A DNA stretch of 64,000 nt from assembly GCA_021613335.1 (NCBI GenBank), contig JAJTWR010000431.1, forward strand, positions 2,232,001-2,296,000, read 5' to 3'. Below the pieces are notes generated by a model. That model was not told the origin of the DNA. It ran no database searches and saw nothing but the letters and a program-made list of their open reading frames with translations. The DNA comes from Whitmania pigra (taxonomy: Eukaryota; Annelida; Clitellata; Hirudinida; Haemopidae). This document shows positions 44,782 to 53,176 of the stretch, in pieces (position 1 is the first letter of the stretch; each line of letters starts with the position of its first letter). The translations under genes and the position numbers were made by a program.

Positions 44782-46020
44782 ATGGCATCAGTCACTCGAA
44801 CTATCGGTCTCTCTCTCGGTGCGGATATCTGCTGGCCTCTGTGTTTTGAGGAAATCATCCAGCGGTTGAAGCTCAAAATTCCCTCTGGCGCCGACGAACT
44901 CAGCTTCCGCGTTGAGCGCATCAGCATTGAGCCTTACGCGCTCTCCCAGCCGGTGCGCTACGACGTGGTCGTCGATCGCCTCACCCACTGGTACGACGTC
45001 ACTCGGGAGTGGATAAAGAAGGGCATCCTCCTCGACGGTCTGTATGTCTTCAACAATCCCTGGACCGTGCAGGCGATGGAGAAGCATACGAGCTACGCGG
45101 CGATGATGGCGCTCGGCATGCCGATCCCCGAGACCTGGATGCTCCCGCCCAAGGCGTATGATCCGCTGCCGGACCTCCAAGTGACGCTCAAGCAATACGC
45201 TCGGCTCTTCGACTTGGAGGCCATCGGCCGCAAGCTCGGCTACCCGCTCTTCATGAAGCCCTACGACGGAGGCGGGTGGAAGGGCGTGAGCCGCATCAGC
45301 GACGCCGCAGCGCTGCGCGATGCCTACAACGAGAGCGGCGTCGCGGTGATGCACCTGCAGAAAGCGATTGAGCCCTTCGACGCCTTCGTGCGCACCATCG
45401 GCTTCGGCCCGCAGGTGCGCTCCATCTGGTACGACCCGTCCGCGCCGCTGCATGACCGCTACACCATGCGCCGAGAGTCGGAGTTCCTGAGCGCCGCAGA
45501 TAAAAAGACGCTCGCGAACTTGGTGCTGACCATCAACACGTTCTTTGGTTGGGACTTCAACTCCTGCGAGACCCTCCGCAAGCAAGGCACTTGGTATCCC
45601 ATCGATTTCGCGAATCCCTGCCCGGATTCGCAAGTGACCTCGCTGCACTTCCATTTCCCGTGGCTCGTGAAGTCGTACATCCGCTGGGCGCTCTTCTGTG
45701 CTGCCACCAAGCGGAAGATGCGCAAGAACCCCGACTGGGAGCCGTTCTACGCTATCGCCGCGCTCGACTTGCCGTTCCCGGAAAAGCTCGAACGCTACGG
45801 AGCTCTCGCCCGGAAAATCCTCGAGGCCGATCGCTTCGAAGAGTTCTGCGCCACCGAGTTGAAACACCTCGACGAAGTCGCGTGGGAGTTCTTCGGCACG
45901 CCCCGTGCCCGAGCAGCGGTGCGTGCGAAGACCGCGGCACTCTTTCCAGAACATGAAGTCGAAGCATTCACCGAGCTGTTCTTCAGTCGCATTCAGCAGT
46001 GGAGGAAAGAAAATCCATGA
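44782..46020 (+). CDS. ATP-grasp ligase D (RimK-like)
   Basis: A 412-residue ATP-grasp protein of a different subgroup from A-C. Segments include EKHTSYAAMMALGMPIPETW, KLGYPLFMKPYDGGGWKG (nucleotide-binding loop), FDAFVRTIGF, and DFANPCPDSQ, where the metal-binding acidic residues are less canonical. It resembles RimK/tubulin-tyrosine-ligase-like amidoligases. Its stop overlaps the next gene by ATGA. Probably adds an amino acid or similar moiety to the pathway product; not proven. Confidence 0.75.
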   Translation: MASVTRTIGLSLGADICWPLCFEEIIQRLKLKIPSGADELSFRVERISIEPYALSQPVRYDVVVDRLTHWYDVTREWIKKGILLDGLYVFNNPWTVQAMEKHTSYAAMMALGMPIPETWMLPPKAYDPLPDLQVTLKQYARLFDLEAIGRKLGYPLFMKPYDGGGWKGVSRISDAAALRDAYNESGVAVMHLQKAIEPFDAFVRTIGFGPQVRSIWYDPSAPLHDRYTMRRESEFLSAADKKTLANLVLTINTFFGWDFNSCETLRKQGTWYPIDFANPCPDSQVTSLHFHFPWLVKSYIRWALFCAATKRKMRKNPDWEPFYAIAALDLPFPEKLERYGALARKILEADRFEEFCATELKHLDEVAWEFFGTPRARAAVRAKTAALFPEHEVEAFTELFFSRIQQWRKENP

Positions 46021-46757
46021 AGGCAAAGGAGCGGTGGCACTCACCGAGGATGAACCGCAACACTACGCTCGTGCGTTGGGGAACCTACGGCCAGCCGGTA
46101 TTGCTCTTCCCGACCGCTGGCGGCGACGCCGAGGAGATTGAGCGGTTCTTGATGATTCAGGCGTTGGGTCCGCTCGTCGAGCAGGGGAAAGTGAAGATTT
46201 ACTCCTGTGACTCCGTCGGCGGGCAGGTGATGCTTGCCGAAGAGGGAACGCCGGAATTTCGCCAGTGGATGATGAACCAATTCCACCACTACGTGCGGCA
46301 AGAGGTCGTCCCCGCGATTCGTCAAGACTGCCGCGATCCCAACATCGAAATCATCGCCGCTGGTGCTTCTATCGGCGCCTTCAATGCCGCAGCGGTCACC
46401 TGCCGTTTCCCAGACGTCTTCAAACTCGCCATCGCCATGTCTGGGACCTACGACCTGCGTCCATTTTATCGTACAGATAGATTTATCCACGAATTCTGGC
46501 TTTCATCGCCGCTGCATTTCCTGCCAAAGCTCGACGCCGATCATCGCCGCCGACTGCAATCGCGCTTCATCCTCATGCCGTCGGGCGAGGGAAAAGCCGA
46601 ATCTATCGGGCAATCTTGGGCACTTGCAAACGTGCTCGGCCGTCAGGGGATACCGAACCGGGTCGACAGTTGGGGGCCACAGACGCCCCACGACTGGGTC
46701 ACTTGGCGTTCCATGCTACCGCAATATTTGGATAGAGTACTCACTCAGCGCTTGTGA
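46017..46757 (+). CDS. Esterase D/Fes-like alpha/beta hydrolase
   Basis: A 246-residue compact alpha/beta hydrolase. Nucleophile motif IAAGASIGAFNAA has Ser about 118. The last catalytic His is in TPHDWVTWR. Length and fold resemble esterase D/S-formylglutathione-hydrolase relatives and the smaller Fes-type enzymes. The ATG at 46017 overlaps the ligase D stop. With the larger hydrolase at 43633, it gives the cluster two esterases, perhaps for two bonds or for two product forms. Confidence 0.8.
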   Translation: MKAKERWHSPRMNRNTTLVRWGTYGQPVLLFPTAGGDAEEIERFLMIQALGPLVEQGKVKIYSCDSVGGQVMLAEEGTPEFRQWMMNQFHHYVRQEVVPAIRQDCRDPNIEIIAAGASIGAFNAAAVTCRFPDVFKLAIAMSGTYDLRPFYRTDRFIHEFWLSSPLHFLPKLDADHRRRLQSRFILMPSGEGKAESIGQSWALANVLGRQGIPNRVDSWGPQTPHDWVTWRSMLPQYLDRVLTQRL

Positions 46758-46812
46758 AGGATGTAAGGAAGCAGCGCCCTTCCCCTTGACCGGTATAGAC
46801 CAGTTGTTAGCG

Positions 46813-46835
46813 TGATGAACTTATACAGTTCATCA
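46813..46835. promoter_or_regulatory. 8-bp inverted repeat in the leader of the GCS2-CBS gene
   Basis: TGATGAAC, a 7-base spacer (TTATACA), then GTTCATCA. It ends just before GGGAG and 10 bases before the ATG at 46846. TTGACC about 25 bases before it could be a -35 box. A regulator operator or an initiation-blocking hairpin are both possible. Confidence 0.4.
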
Positions 46836-46845
46836 GGGAGTACGC

Positions 46846-48792
46846 ATGAGCAACACGTCGATGACCAGGGCACACAAAGAAATACGGCTCGAACGTGACG
46901 CGGCCGCGAAGCGAGCGTTCATTCGAGCGATAATCGCCGATTTGCGAGCCCTCGAAACGATGCTCGCTGCCGGCTGTTTTGAGCGCGGGACAATCCGCAT
47001 CGGCGCCGAGCAGGAGATGTTCCTCGTCGACAACAACTACCAGGCGAGCCCGAGCGTCTTGAAGATGCTGGATGCGCTCGCGGACCCGCACTTCACGACC
47101 GAACTCGGCGCCTTCCAACTCGAAGCGAACGCCGACCCGCAGATTTTTGAGGGCGAAGCGTTCTCTCTCCTCGAAGCGCAGTTGAATGGTCTCATGACGA
47201 AGGTCTGGTCGCGAGCTAAGGAACTCGGGCTCGATGCGATTCTCACCGGCATTCTGCCGACGCTCTCCCGCAGCGATCTCGACGACTCCAACATGGTGCC
47301 GAGCCCCCGCTACATCGCGCTCTCCAAGGCGGTGTCGGAAGCGCGCGGCAGCGCCTTCGAGGTGCTGATATCCGGCTTGGACGAGGTATCGGCGCTGCAC
47401 GACACGGTGATGTTCGAAGCGTGCAACTCCTCGTTCCAAGTGCACCTGCAGGTCGAGGCCGATCGCTTCGCCGACGCCTACAACTTGGCGCAGGCCCTGG
47501 CGGGGCCGATGCTGGCGGTGGCCTGTAACTCACCGCTCCTCTTCGGGCGGCACCTCTGGCAGGAGACGCGCATCGCGCTCTTCAAGCAAGCGGTGGATAC
47601 CCGCAGCAAGGTAGAGCTCTCCCGCGACTCCGCACCGCGAGTGAACTTCGGCGAGCGCTACCTGAACGAATCCATCATCGAGATGTTCCGCGAAGACATC
47701 GTCCGTCACCGTCCGCTCATCGGTCTTGATGTCATCGAAGATTCAAACGCCGTTCTGGAGAGCGGCGGCATTCCGGAGTTGAAGGCCCTGCGCTCGCACA
47801 ACGGCACCATCTACCGTTGGAACCGCGCCTGTTACGGCATCATCAACAACCAGCCGCACCTGCGGATCGAGAACCGGGTGCTCCCTGCCGGGCCGACCAT
47901 CAGCGACGAAATCGCCAACGCCGCGTTCTGGTGTGGGGCGATGGTGGAGCTCATTGAGCGCGGCGTGAAAGTCTCGCGTGAGCTCGACTTCCAGTACGCC
48001 GCCAACAACTTCTACACCGGCGCTCGCGAGGGCATCAGCTCGACCATGAACTGGTTCGGCGGGCGCGAAACGGTGGTCACCGAGCTCATCCGCGACGAAT
48101 TGCTCCCTATCGCCGAGGCGGGGCTCAAGCGGCGGGGCATCAATGAAAAAGACATCTCCCGCTACTTGGGAATCATCGAGCGGCGCGTCGCGAAGCGCCA
48201 GACTGGCGCCCGCTGGCTCACCAACTCCCTGCAGCGCATGAAAGACGAAGGCAGCCTCTCCGAGCGCCTCGCGGCGGTCACCGCTGGCCTTGCGACCCGG
48301 CAGCGCAGCGACACCCCGGTTTCCGACTGGGACCTCGCCCGCTACTCCGAGGGCGGCGTCGGGCCGCACTCCTTCTACCGAGTCGAGCAAGTGATGGCGA
48401 CCAAGCTCTACACAGTGCAGGCCGACGATGCGGTGGAACTCATCGCCAACATCATGGGCTGGGAGAAGGTCCGCCATGTGCTGGTGGAAGACCGGGACCG
48501 GAAGCTCGTCGGCCTCGTGACGAGTCGGGCGCTGGTGCGCTTCCTCGCGTCCAACGGCAATCCGCAAGACGCGCGGGCCTCCGACCTGATGCGCACCGAA
48601 CTCATCACCGTCGGCCCGCGCACGCCCACTTTAGAAGCCATCCACTTGATGCGCACCCATAAGGTCGGGTGCCTGCCGGTGTTGCAGGATGGGCGAGTCC
48701 TCGGTGTCATGACCGAGGAGAGCTACCTGCGCCTCGCCTCGGACCTGCTGGAAGTGCAGATCCGAGCCGAACCGGCGCCCGTCGAGCACTAA
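46846..48792 (+). CDS. GCS2-type carboxylate-amine ligase fused to CBS pair
   Basis: A 648-residue protein. The N-terminal glutamate-cysteine-ligase-2 fold (about 20-470) is a gamma-glutamyl-type amidoligase; IRIGAEQEMFLVD, FQLEANADPQ, FEACNSSFQVHLQV and HLRIENRVLPAG match the family. The C-terminus (about 500-635) is a CBS pair (MATKLYTVQADDAVELIANIM, RKLVGLVTSRALVRFL, MRTELITVGPRTPTLEAIHLM, GRVLGVMTEE), which typically binds adenosyl compounds and senses energy charge or SAM. It lies 88 bp after the esterase; the gap has its own possible promoter and dyad. Its last 4 bases overlap the convergent alcohol dehydrogenase gene. Confidence 0.85.
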   Translation: MSNTSMTRAHKEIRLERDAAAKRAFIRAIIADLRALETMLAAGCFERGTIRIGAEQEMFLVDNNYQASPSVLKMLDALADPHFTTELGAFQLEANADPQIFEGEAFSLLEAQLNGLMTKVWSRAKELGLDAILTGILPTLSRSDLDDSNMVPSPRYIALSKAVSEARGSAFEVLISGLDEVSALHDTVMFEACNSSFQVHLQVEADRFADAYNLAQALAGPMLAVACNSPLLFGRHLWQETRIALFKQAVDTRSKVELSRDSAPRVNFGERYLNESIIEMFREDIVRHRPLIGLDVIEDSNAVLESGGIPELKALRSHNGTIYRWNRACYGIINNQPHLRIENRVLPAGPTISDEIANAAFWCGAMVELIERGVKVSRELDFQYAANNFYTGAREGISSTMNWFGGRETVVTELIRDELLPIAEAGLKRRGINEKDISRYLGIIERRVAKRQTGARWLTNSLQRMKDEGSLSERLAAVTAGLATRQRSDTPVSDWDLARYSEGGVGPHSFYRVEQVMATKLYTVQADDAVELIANIMGWEKVRHVLVEDRDRKLVGLVTSRALVRFLASNGNPQDARASDLMRTELITVGPRTPTLEAIHLMRTHKVGCLPVLQDGRVLGVMTEESYLRLASDLLEVQIRAEPAPVEH

Positions 48793-49838
48793 GCGTTGAG
48801 CGATGCGAGGTCGATGACGAAGCGGTACTTCACGTCGCCCTTGAGCATCCGCTCGTAGGCCTCGTTCACCTTCGAGATGGGGATGATTTCGATGTCAGAG
48901 ACGATGCCCTTCTCTCCGCAGAAGTTGAGCATCTCCTGGGTCTCCGGAATGCCGCCGATGAGCGAGCCGACGAGCCGTTTGTTCCCCATGATGAGGCCGT
49001 GCGCCGCGAGTGGAGTCGGTTCCGGCGGTACACCGAGCAGCACCATGGTGCCGTAGGGCTTCAGCCAGCCGAGGAGCCGGTTGTAGTCGTTCGGAGCGGA
49101 GACGGTGTTGATGATGATGTCGAAGCGGCCTTGGAGCTTCTTCTCAGTGGCCGGGTCCTTGGTGATGGCGAAGTCCGCAGCGCCGAGGCGTTGGGCGTCG
49201 GCTTTCTTGCTCGGCGAAGTGCTGAGCACGGTGACTTCGGCGCCCATCGCAGCGGCGAGCTTCACCGCCATGTGGCCCAAACCGCCGAGGCCCGCGACGG
49301 CGACCCGGTCGCCCTTCTTGCAGTTCCACTGACGCAGCGGTGAATAGGTGGTGATGCCGGCGCAGAGCAGCGGCGCCGTTCCCGCCGGGTCGAGGCCCTT
49401 GGGAATCCGGAGCGCGAAGCTGCTGTCGACGGTGATGCTCTTGGAGTAGCCGCCGTAGGTCGGGGTTTTGCGGTCCATCTCGGTGCCGTTGTAGGTGAAG
49501 GCGGCGCCGGACTCGCAGAATTGCTCGGTGCCTTTCTGGCAGGGAGCACAGGTGCGGCAAGAATTGACCATGCAGCCGACGCCCGCCAAGTCTCCCACTT
49601 TCCAGGAGCTGACGCTGCTGCCGACGGCGACGACGCGGCCGAGAATTTCATGGCCGGGCACCATCGGGAAAATTGCCCCGGACCATTCGTCCCGAGCTTG
49701 GTGGATGTCGGAGTGGCAGATTCCGCAGTACAGGATGTCGAGCTTCAGGTCGTTCGCGAGCGGTTCGCGACGCTGGATGCGCATCGCCTCTAAAGGTTTG
49801 CGAGCTGCGGAAGCTCCCCAGGCAGCAACGGTAGTCAT
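48789..49838 (-). CDS. Zinc-dependent NAD(P) alcohol dehydrogenase
   Basis: MDR-superfamily alcohol dehydrogenase of the cinnamyl-alcohol/aldehyde reductase (YahK-like) type, which reduces aldehydes with NADPH. The catalytic zinc motif GICHSDIHQARDEW and GHE (PMVPGHEILG) are present. Four structural zinc Cys lie at CRTCAPCQKGTEQFC, the nucleotide fold GLGGLGHMAVKLA is present, and the C-terminal YRFVIDLASL is typical. The ATG at 49838 is preceded by AAGGAGA; the frame stays open 21 codons upstream. Not obviously part of the ligase cluster, which is convergent with it. Confidence 0.88.
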   Translation of the reverse strand: MTTVAAWGASAARKPLEAMRIQRREPLANDLKLDILYCGICHSDIHQARDEWSGAIFPMVPGHEILGRVVAVGSSVSSWKVGDLAGVGCMVNSCRTCAPCQKGTEQFCESGAAFTYNGTEMDRKTPTYGGYSKSITVDSSFALRIPKGLDPAGTAPLLCAGITTYSPLRQWNCKKGDRVAVAGLGGLGHMAVKLAAAMGAEVTVLSTSPSKKADAQRLGAADFAITKDPATEKKLQGRFDIIINTVSAPNDYNRLLGWLKPYGTMVLLGVPPEPTPLAAHGLIMGNKRLVGSLIGGIPETQEMLNFCGEKGIVSDIEIIPISKVNEAYERMLKGDVKYRFVIDLASLNA

Positions 49839-49916
49839 AGGTATTCTCCTTGTTGGTCCGAGAAAGTACGGACGATGAATACCCATACCGCCCGAGAGCA
49901 AATCTGTCGCGGCTTA

Positions 49917-50711
49917 TCAGCGCACTCCGGAGTGCGCGGCGTAGAGCAACCCGAGGCCTAACAGGATGCGATAGGCGGAGAACACCGCAACCCCGCGTCG
50001 CGCAAGAAAAGCGAGCATCGCGCGCATGGTGACAAGCCCGGTGACGAGCGCGACGCCCGCCGAGATCAGCGTCAAGGAGTTTGAACCCGCGAGGTCTTTC
50101 AACTTGAAGATGCCCGCGGCGGTAGTTGCTGGGATTCCGAGGAGAAAGCCGTAGCGAGCGGCCTCCGGGCGGTGGAGCCCACTCCACAGTCCTCCGATCA
50201 GCGCGCAGCCAGAACGCGACGCGCCGGGGATGAGCGCGAGCGACTGCCAGAAGCCGATAGCGAGGGCCTGGCGGAAGCTGATGGCGCTGATGGTGCTCGG
50301 GGTGCGGTGGCGTCGGTCGGCGAAGTAGAGCAGGGCGCCGAACACAATCAGCGCGCTGCCGATGACCACGAGTCCACGAAAGGTCGATTCAATGTGCTTT
50401 TCGAGGAGCACGCCCAAGATGCCGATGGGCACCGTGCCGAGTGCGAGCTTCGCGGCGAGGAGCGCGTCGTCGTTTGCGGTGCGGGTGGCGATTGCGCGAA
50501 GACTCCCGCGGGTGAGCGCCCAGAGGTCGCGCCGGTAGTAGATGAAGAGCGCCGCAGTCGTGCCGAGCTGGATGACGGCGGTGAAAGCCGCACCCGGGTC
50601 CGTCCAGCCGAGCAGCGTCGGCAGGATGCGCAGGTGCGCGGTCGACGAGATGGGCAGAAACTCGGTGAGGCCCTGGACGAGCCCGTAGACAATCGCTTCC
50701 TTGGCGGTCAC
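49917..50711 (-). CDS. uppP: Undecaprenyl-diphosphatase
   Basis: Integral membrane phosphatase that regenerates undecaprenyl phosphate, the lipid carrier for peptidoglycan and other wall polymers; loss sensitises to bacitracin. The family motif [15 protein letters not shown] and the second motif [10 protein letters not shown] are intact. Around eight membrane helices, 264 residues. It starts within the metK stop (ATGA overlap, 50708-50711), so the two are translationally coupled. Confidence 0.92.
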   Translation of the reverse strand: MTAKEAIVYGLVQGLTEFLPISSTAHLRILPTLLGWTDPGAAFTAVIQLGTTAALFIYYRRDLWALTRGSLRAIATRTANDDALLAAKLALGTVPIGILGVLLEKHIESTFRGLVVIGSALIVFGALLYFADRRHRTPSTISAISFRQALAIGFWQSLALIPGASRSGCALIGGLWSGLHRPEAARYGFLLGIPATTAAGIFKLKDLAGSNSLTLISAGVALVTGLVTMRAMLAFLARRGVAVFSAYRILLGLGLLYAAHSGVR

Positions 50712-51871
50712 GAAAGCGGAGAGAGGGAGAGTGCGTCTCGCAGCTTTTCTCTTAGGTCAGTCTCTTCCCAGCGGAACCCCGAGCGGCCAAAGTGCCCGTA
50801 GGCGGCAGTCGCTTGGTAGATGGGGCGTCGAAGGTCCAAGTGTTCGATGATGCCCTTGGGGCGAAGCGGAAAGACCCGCCGGAGCGCCTTGGCGATGAGC
50901 TCATCGCCGACGGTCCCAGTGCCAAAAGTGTCCACCATGATGCTGACCGGCTCGGCAACGCCGATGGCGTAGGAGAGCTGCACTTCGCAGCGCTGGGCAA
51001 GTTTCGCGGCGACGATGTTCTTCGCGATGTAGCGGCCCATATACGCAGCAGAGCGGTCGACCTTGGACGGGTCCTTGCCGGAGAAGGCACCGCCGCCGTG
51101 GCGACCCATGCCGCCGTAGGTGTCGACGATGATTTTTCGCCCGGTGAGTCCGGAGTCGCCCATCGGTCCGCCGATGACGAAGCGGCCGGTCGGGTTGATG
51201 TAGAACTTGGTCTTCTTGTCGATGAGCTTCGCCGGAAGCGCCTCGTGGATGACGTCGTCCATCACCAGCGCCTTCAATTGTTTCTGGCTTACTTCCTCAG
51301 CGTGTTGGGTTGAGATGACAACTGCGTCGATGCGCCGCGGGCGGCCATCGCGGTACTCGACGCTTACTTGCGACTTGCCGTCGGGGCGAATCCAACTGTG
51401 CTTCTTTCGGCGCACCTCAGCGAGGCGGCGGGTGAGGGCGTGCGCATAGAAAATCGGGGCGGGCATCAACGCCGGGGTTTCGTCGCAGGCGAAACCGAAC
51501 ATCATTCCTTGATCGCCAGCGCCTTGCTCCTTCGCGCCGCGCTCATCGACGCCGCGGGCGATGTCGCCAGACTGGCCTTCAATCGCGACCATCACTCCAC
51601 AGGTGTGGCCGTCGTACCCCATGGACGAGTCGGTGTAGCCGATGCGGCAGATGGTGTTCCGGACGATGGAGGGTATATCGACCCAGGCAGAGGTGCTCAC
51701 CTCGCCGGCGACAAACGCAAAACCAGTTTTCACCATCGTTTCGACGGCGATGCGGGCTTCGGGGTCGCGGCCGATGAGTGCATCGACGATGGCGTCGCTG
51801 ACCTGGTCGCAGATTTTGTCGGGATGACCTTCAGTGACAGACTCGGATGTAAAAATATGGTCGCTAAACAT
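50708..51871 (-). CDS. metK: S-adenosylmethionine synthetase
   Basis: Makes S-adenosylmethionine from ATP and methionine. The 387-residue length is normal. [27 protein letters not shown] and [23 protein letters not shown] are the ATP/methionine-binding signatures. It is first in the metK-uppP pair. The 49 bases between it and the divergent S24/S26-like gene are G+C-rich and show no riboswitch I can recognise. Confidence 0.95.
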   Translation of the reverse strand: MFSDHIFTSESVTEGHPDKICDQVSDAIVDALIGRDPEARIAVETMVKTGFAFVAGEVSTSAWVDIPSIVRNTICRIGYTDSSMGYDGHTCGVMVAIEGQSGDIARGVDERGAKEQGAGDQGMMFGFACDETPALMPAPIFYAHALTRRLAEVRRKKHSWIRPDGKSQVSVEYRDGRPRRIDAVVISTQHAEEVSQKQLKALVMDDVIHEALPAKLIDKKTKFYINPTGRFVIGGPMGDSGLTGRKIIVDTYGGMGRHGGGAFSGKDPSKVDRSAAYMGRYIAKNIVAAKLAQRCEVQLSYAIGVAEPVSIMVDTFGTGTVGDELIAKALRRVFPLRPKGIIEHLDLRRPIYQATAAYGHFGRSGFRWEETDLREKLRDALSLSPLS

Positions 51872-51920
51872 GGGTTGCCGGATTCGTGGTGGGTGAGTGC
51901 AACGCGATGCGTGAGAGCCA

Positions 51921-52481
51921 GTGGTTCACGAGCACTGCACTCATTACCCATTGTGTCTAGCCGTGACAACACGAGAAGCATCTCCCATCGATGTAGGGGT
52001 AATCCTCCGGGGGCGCCCTATCGGTGCGCGGCTGTGGCTCCCGGCGCGGGGGTCGAGCCTCTGGCCGCTGATTCCGCCCCAGAGCTGGGTGCTGGTGCGT
52101 CGCCAGGTGAGCGTACGTTGGGGCGACATCGCGGTAGTCCGCCAGGGGGAAAACCTCGTGGCCCACCCAGTGGTCCGCGGGAAACCGCTCGCTACTGCTG
52201 CTTTGCTCGGGGTGTTGGACCCACCGCCGGATGAAGTCTTCGGGCGGGTCATCGCCTTTCGGCGGCGAGGGCGTACCGTTCGGCTTCAAACCTGGTCGAG
52301 GCCCCTCCTCGGCACGCTGCCAAGCGCCTTTGGAGCGCTACGGAGGGGGAAGCGCCGGATTTACGGCTTCTTGTCCTCGGCGGCCTTCTTGTCGTCCGCA
52401 GCCTTCTTCGTTTCTGCGGCCTTCGCCGCCTTGGCGAGCTCGCCGATTTTGGCGTTGGTCTCTTCGAGTTTCTGCCGGTAG
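51921..52481 (+). CDS. S24/S26 signal-peptidase-like protein with antisense-overlapping tail
   Basis: A 186-residue frame. Its core ([21 protein letters not shown], then [19 protein letters not shown] and [18 protein letters not shown]) resembles the S24/S26 peptidase fold, where the Ser of GxSMxP is the nucleophile; here it is GSSLWP. A Lys partner is less clear. The stop (52481) lies about 120 bp inside the oppositely oriented TPR gene, so the Ala/Ser-rich end is simply the complement of that gene's Lys/Ala-rich tail. An internal start (GTG 51963) is possible. No membrane helix is obvious. Function uncertain; may be a small LexA/signal peptidase-related protein. Confidence 0.55.
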   Translation: MVHEHCTHYPLCLAVTTREASPIDVGVILRGRPIGARLWLPARGSSLWPLIPPQSWVLVRRQVSVRWGDIAVVRQGENLVAHPVVRGKPLATAALLGVLDPPPDEVFGRVIAFRRRGRTVRLQTWSRPLLGTLPSAFGALRRGKRRIYGFLSSAAFLSSAAFFVSAAFAALASSPILALVSSSFCR

Positions 52482-53170
52482 GTCTCGGCAGCTTTCTCAT
52501 GGCGAGCGGCCTCCTCCTTGAACTGCTCGCGGACCTTCTTGTCTTTTTTGTTCGCGTCCGCGTCGGAGAGCGCTTGGGTGTTTTGCTTTTGGTAGTAGTC
52601 GACGAGGCGGACGAAGATGATGCGCTTGTTGATGTAGTTGGAGAGCTGCGTCGGGTTTAAGGCGATGGCCTCGTCGTAGCGGGTGAGTGCGAGTTCCAGG
52701 AACTCAGGCTTTACTTCGGCAGTCGGAGAGCGAGCGCCACCGCGAATAGCCGCAGTCTCAGCCAGCCAAGAGACGATGCGATCGTCCTTCGGGTCGAGTT
52801 CGAGGGCCTTTTTGTACCAAGCATCGGCAGCGTCGAAGTCTCCGGCGGCGCCCATGTACATGGCCGCAATCTCCCGGTAGAGGTCCGCCCGCTCTTTGCC
52901 CTGCTTATTCTTCGCGAGGCGTTCGAAGATTGCCGCCGAACGCGCGAACTCCTTCGCCTTGGCCCACGCCTGGGCACCTTTCTTCTGCACCCGCTCATCG
53001 AGAGTAGGCTTTAACTCGTACACTTTGTCGTACTCCGCTGCGGCCGTGGCGAAGTCGCCTTGGTCAAAGGCCTTGATGGCCGCCCGGTGGTGGGTGTCGG
53101 CTTCCGACTCGCGGCATCCAACGACGAGCATGGCGAGCAATGCGAGGAAGAGCGGGGTATTTCGGTACAT
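52361..53170 (-). CDS. TPR-repeat lipoprotein
   Basis: A 269-residue lipoprotein (signal to VVGC). Tetratricopeptide repeats span about residues 25-165 (HHRAAIKAFDQGDFATAAAEYDKVYELKPTL, AAGDFDAADAWYKKALELDPKD, LALTRYDEAIALNPTQ). A Lys/Ala/Glu-rich coiled coil runs to the end. It begins 6 bp after carB, so it is probably on the same transcript. Likely a periplasmic/outer-membrane scaffold. Its final 120 bp overlap the convergent S24/S26-like gene. Confidence 0.82.
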   Translation of the reverse strand: MYRNTPLFLALLAMLVVGCRESEADTHHRAAIKAFDQGDFATAAAEYDKVYELKPTLDERVQKKGAQAWAKAKEFARSAAIFERLAKNKQGKERADLYREIAAMYMGAAGDFDAADAWYKKALELDPKDDRIVSWLAETAAIRGGARSPTAEVKPEFLELALTRYDEAIALNPTQLSNYINKRIIFVRLVDYYQKQNTQALSDADANKKDKKVREQFKEEAARHEKAAETYRQKLEETNAKIGELAKAAKAAETKKAADDKKAAEDKKP

Positions 53171-53176
53171 AGTTCG

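Noticed and set aside
35758..48792. Cluster as glutathione or histidine-degradation genes
   Set aside because: GCS2 and NFGase-like proteins belong to those pathways elsewhere, but no gshB-type partner pattern or hut genes are present and the four ATP-grasp and S51 genes do not fit either.
51872..51920. Possible SAM or SAH riboswitch before metK
   Set aside because: Only 49 bases to the divergent gene and no conserved core of SAM-I, SAM-II or SAH elements seen.
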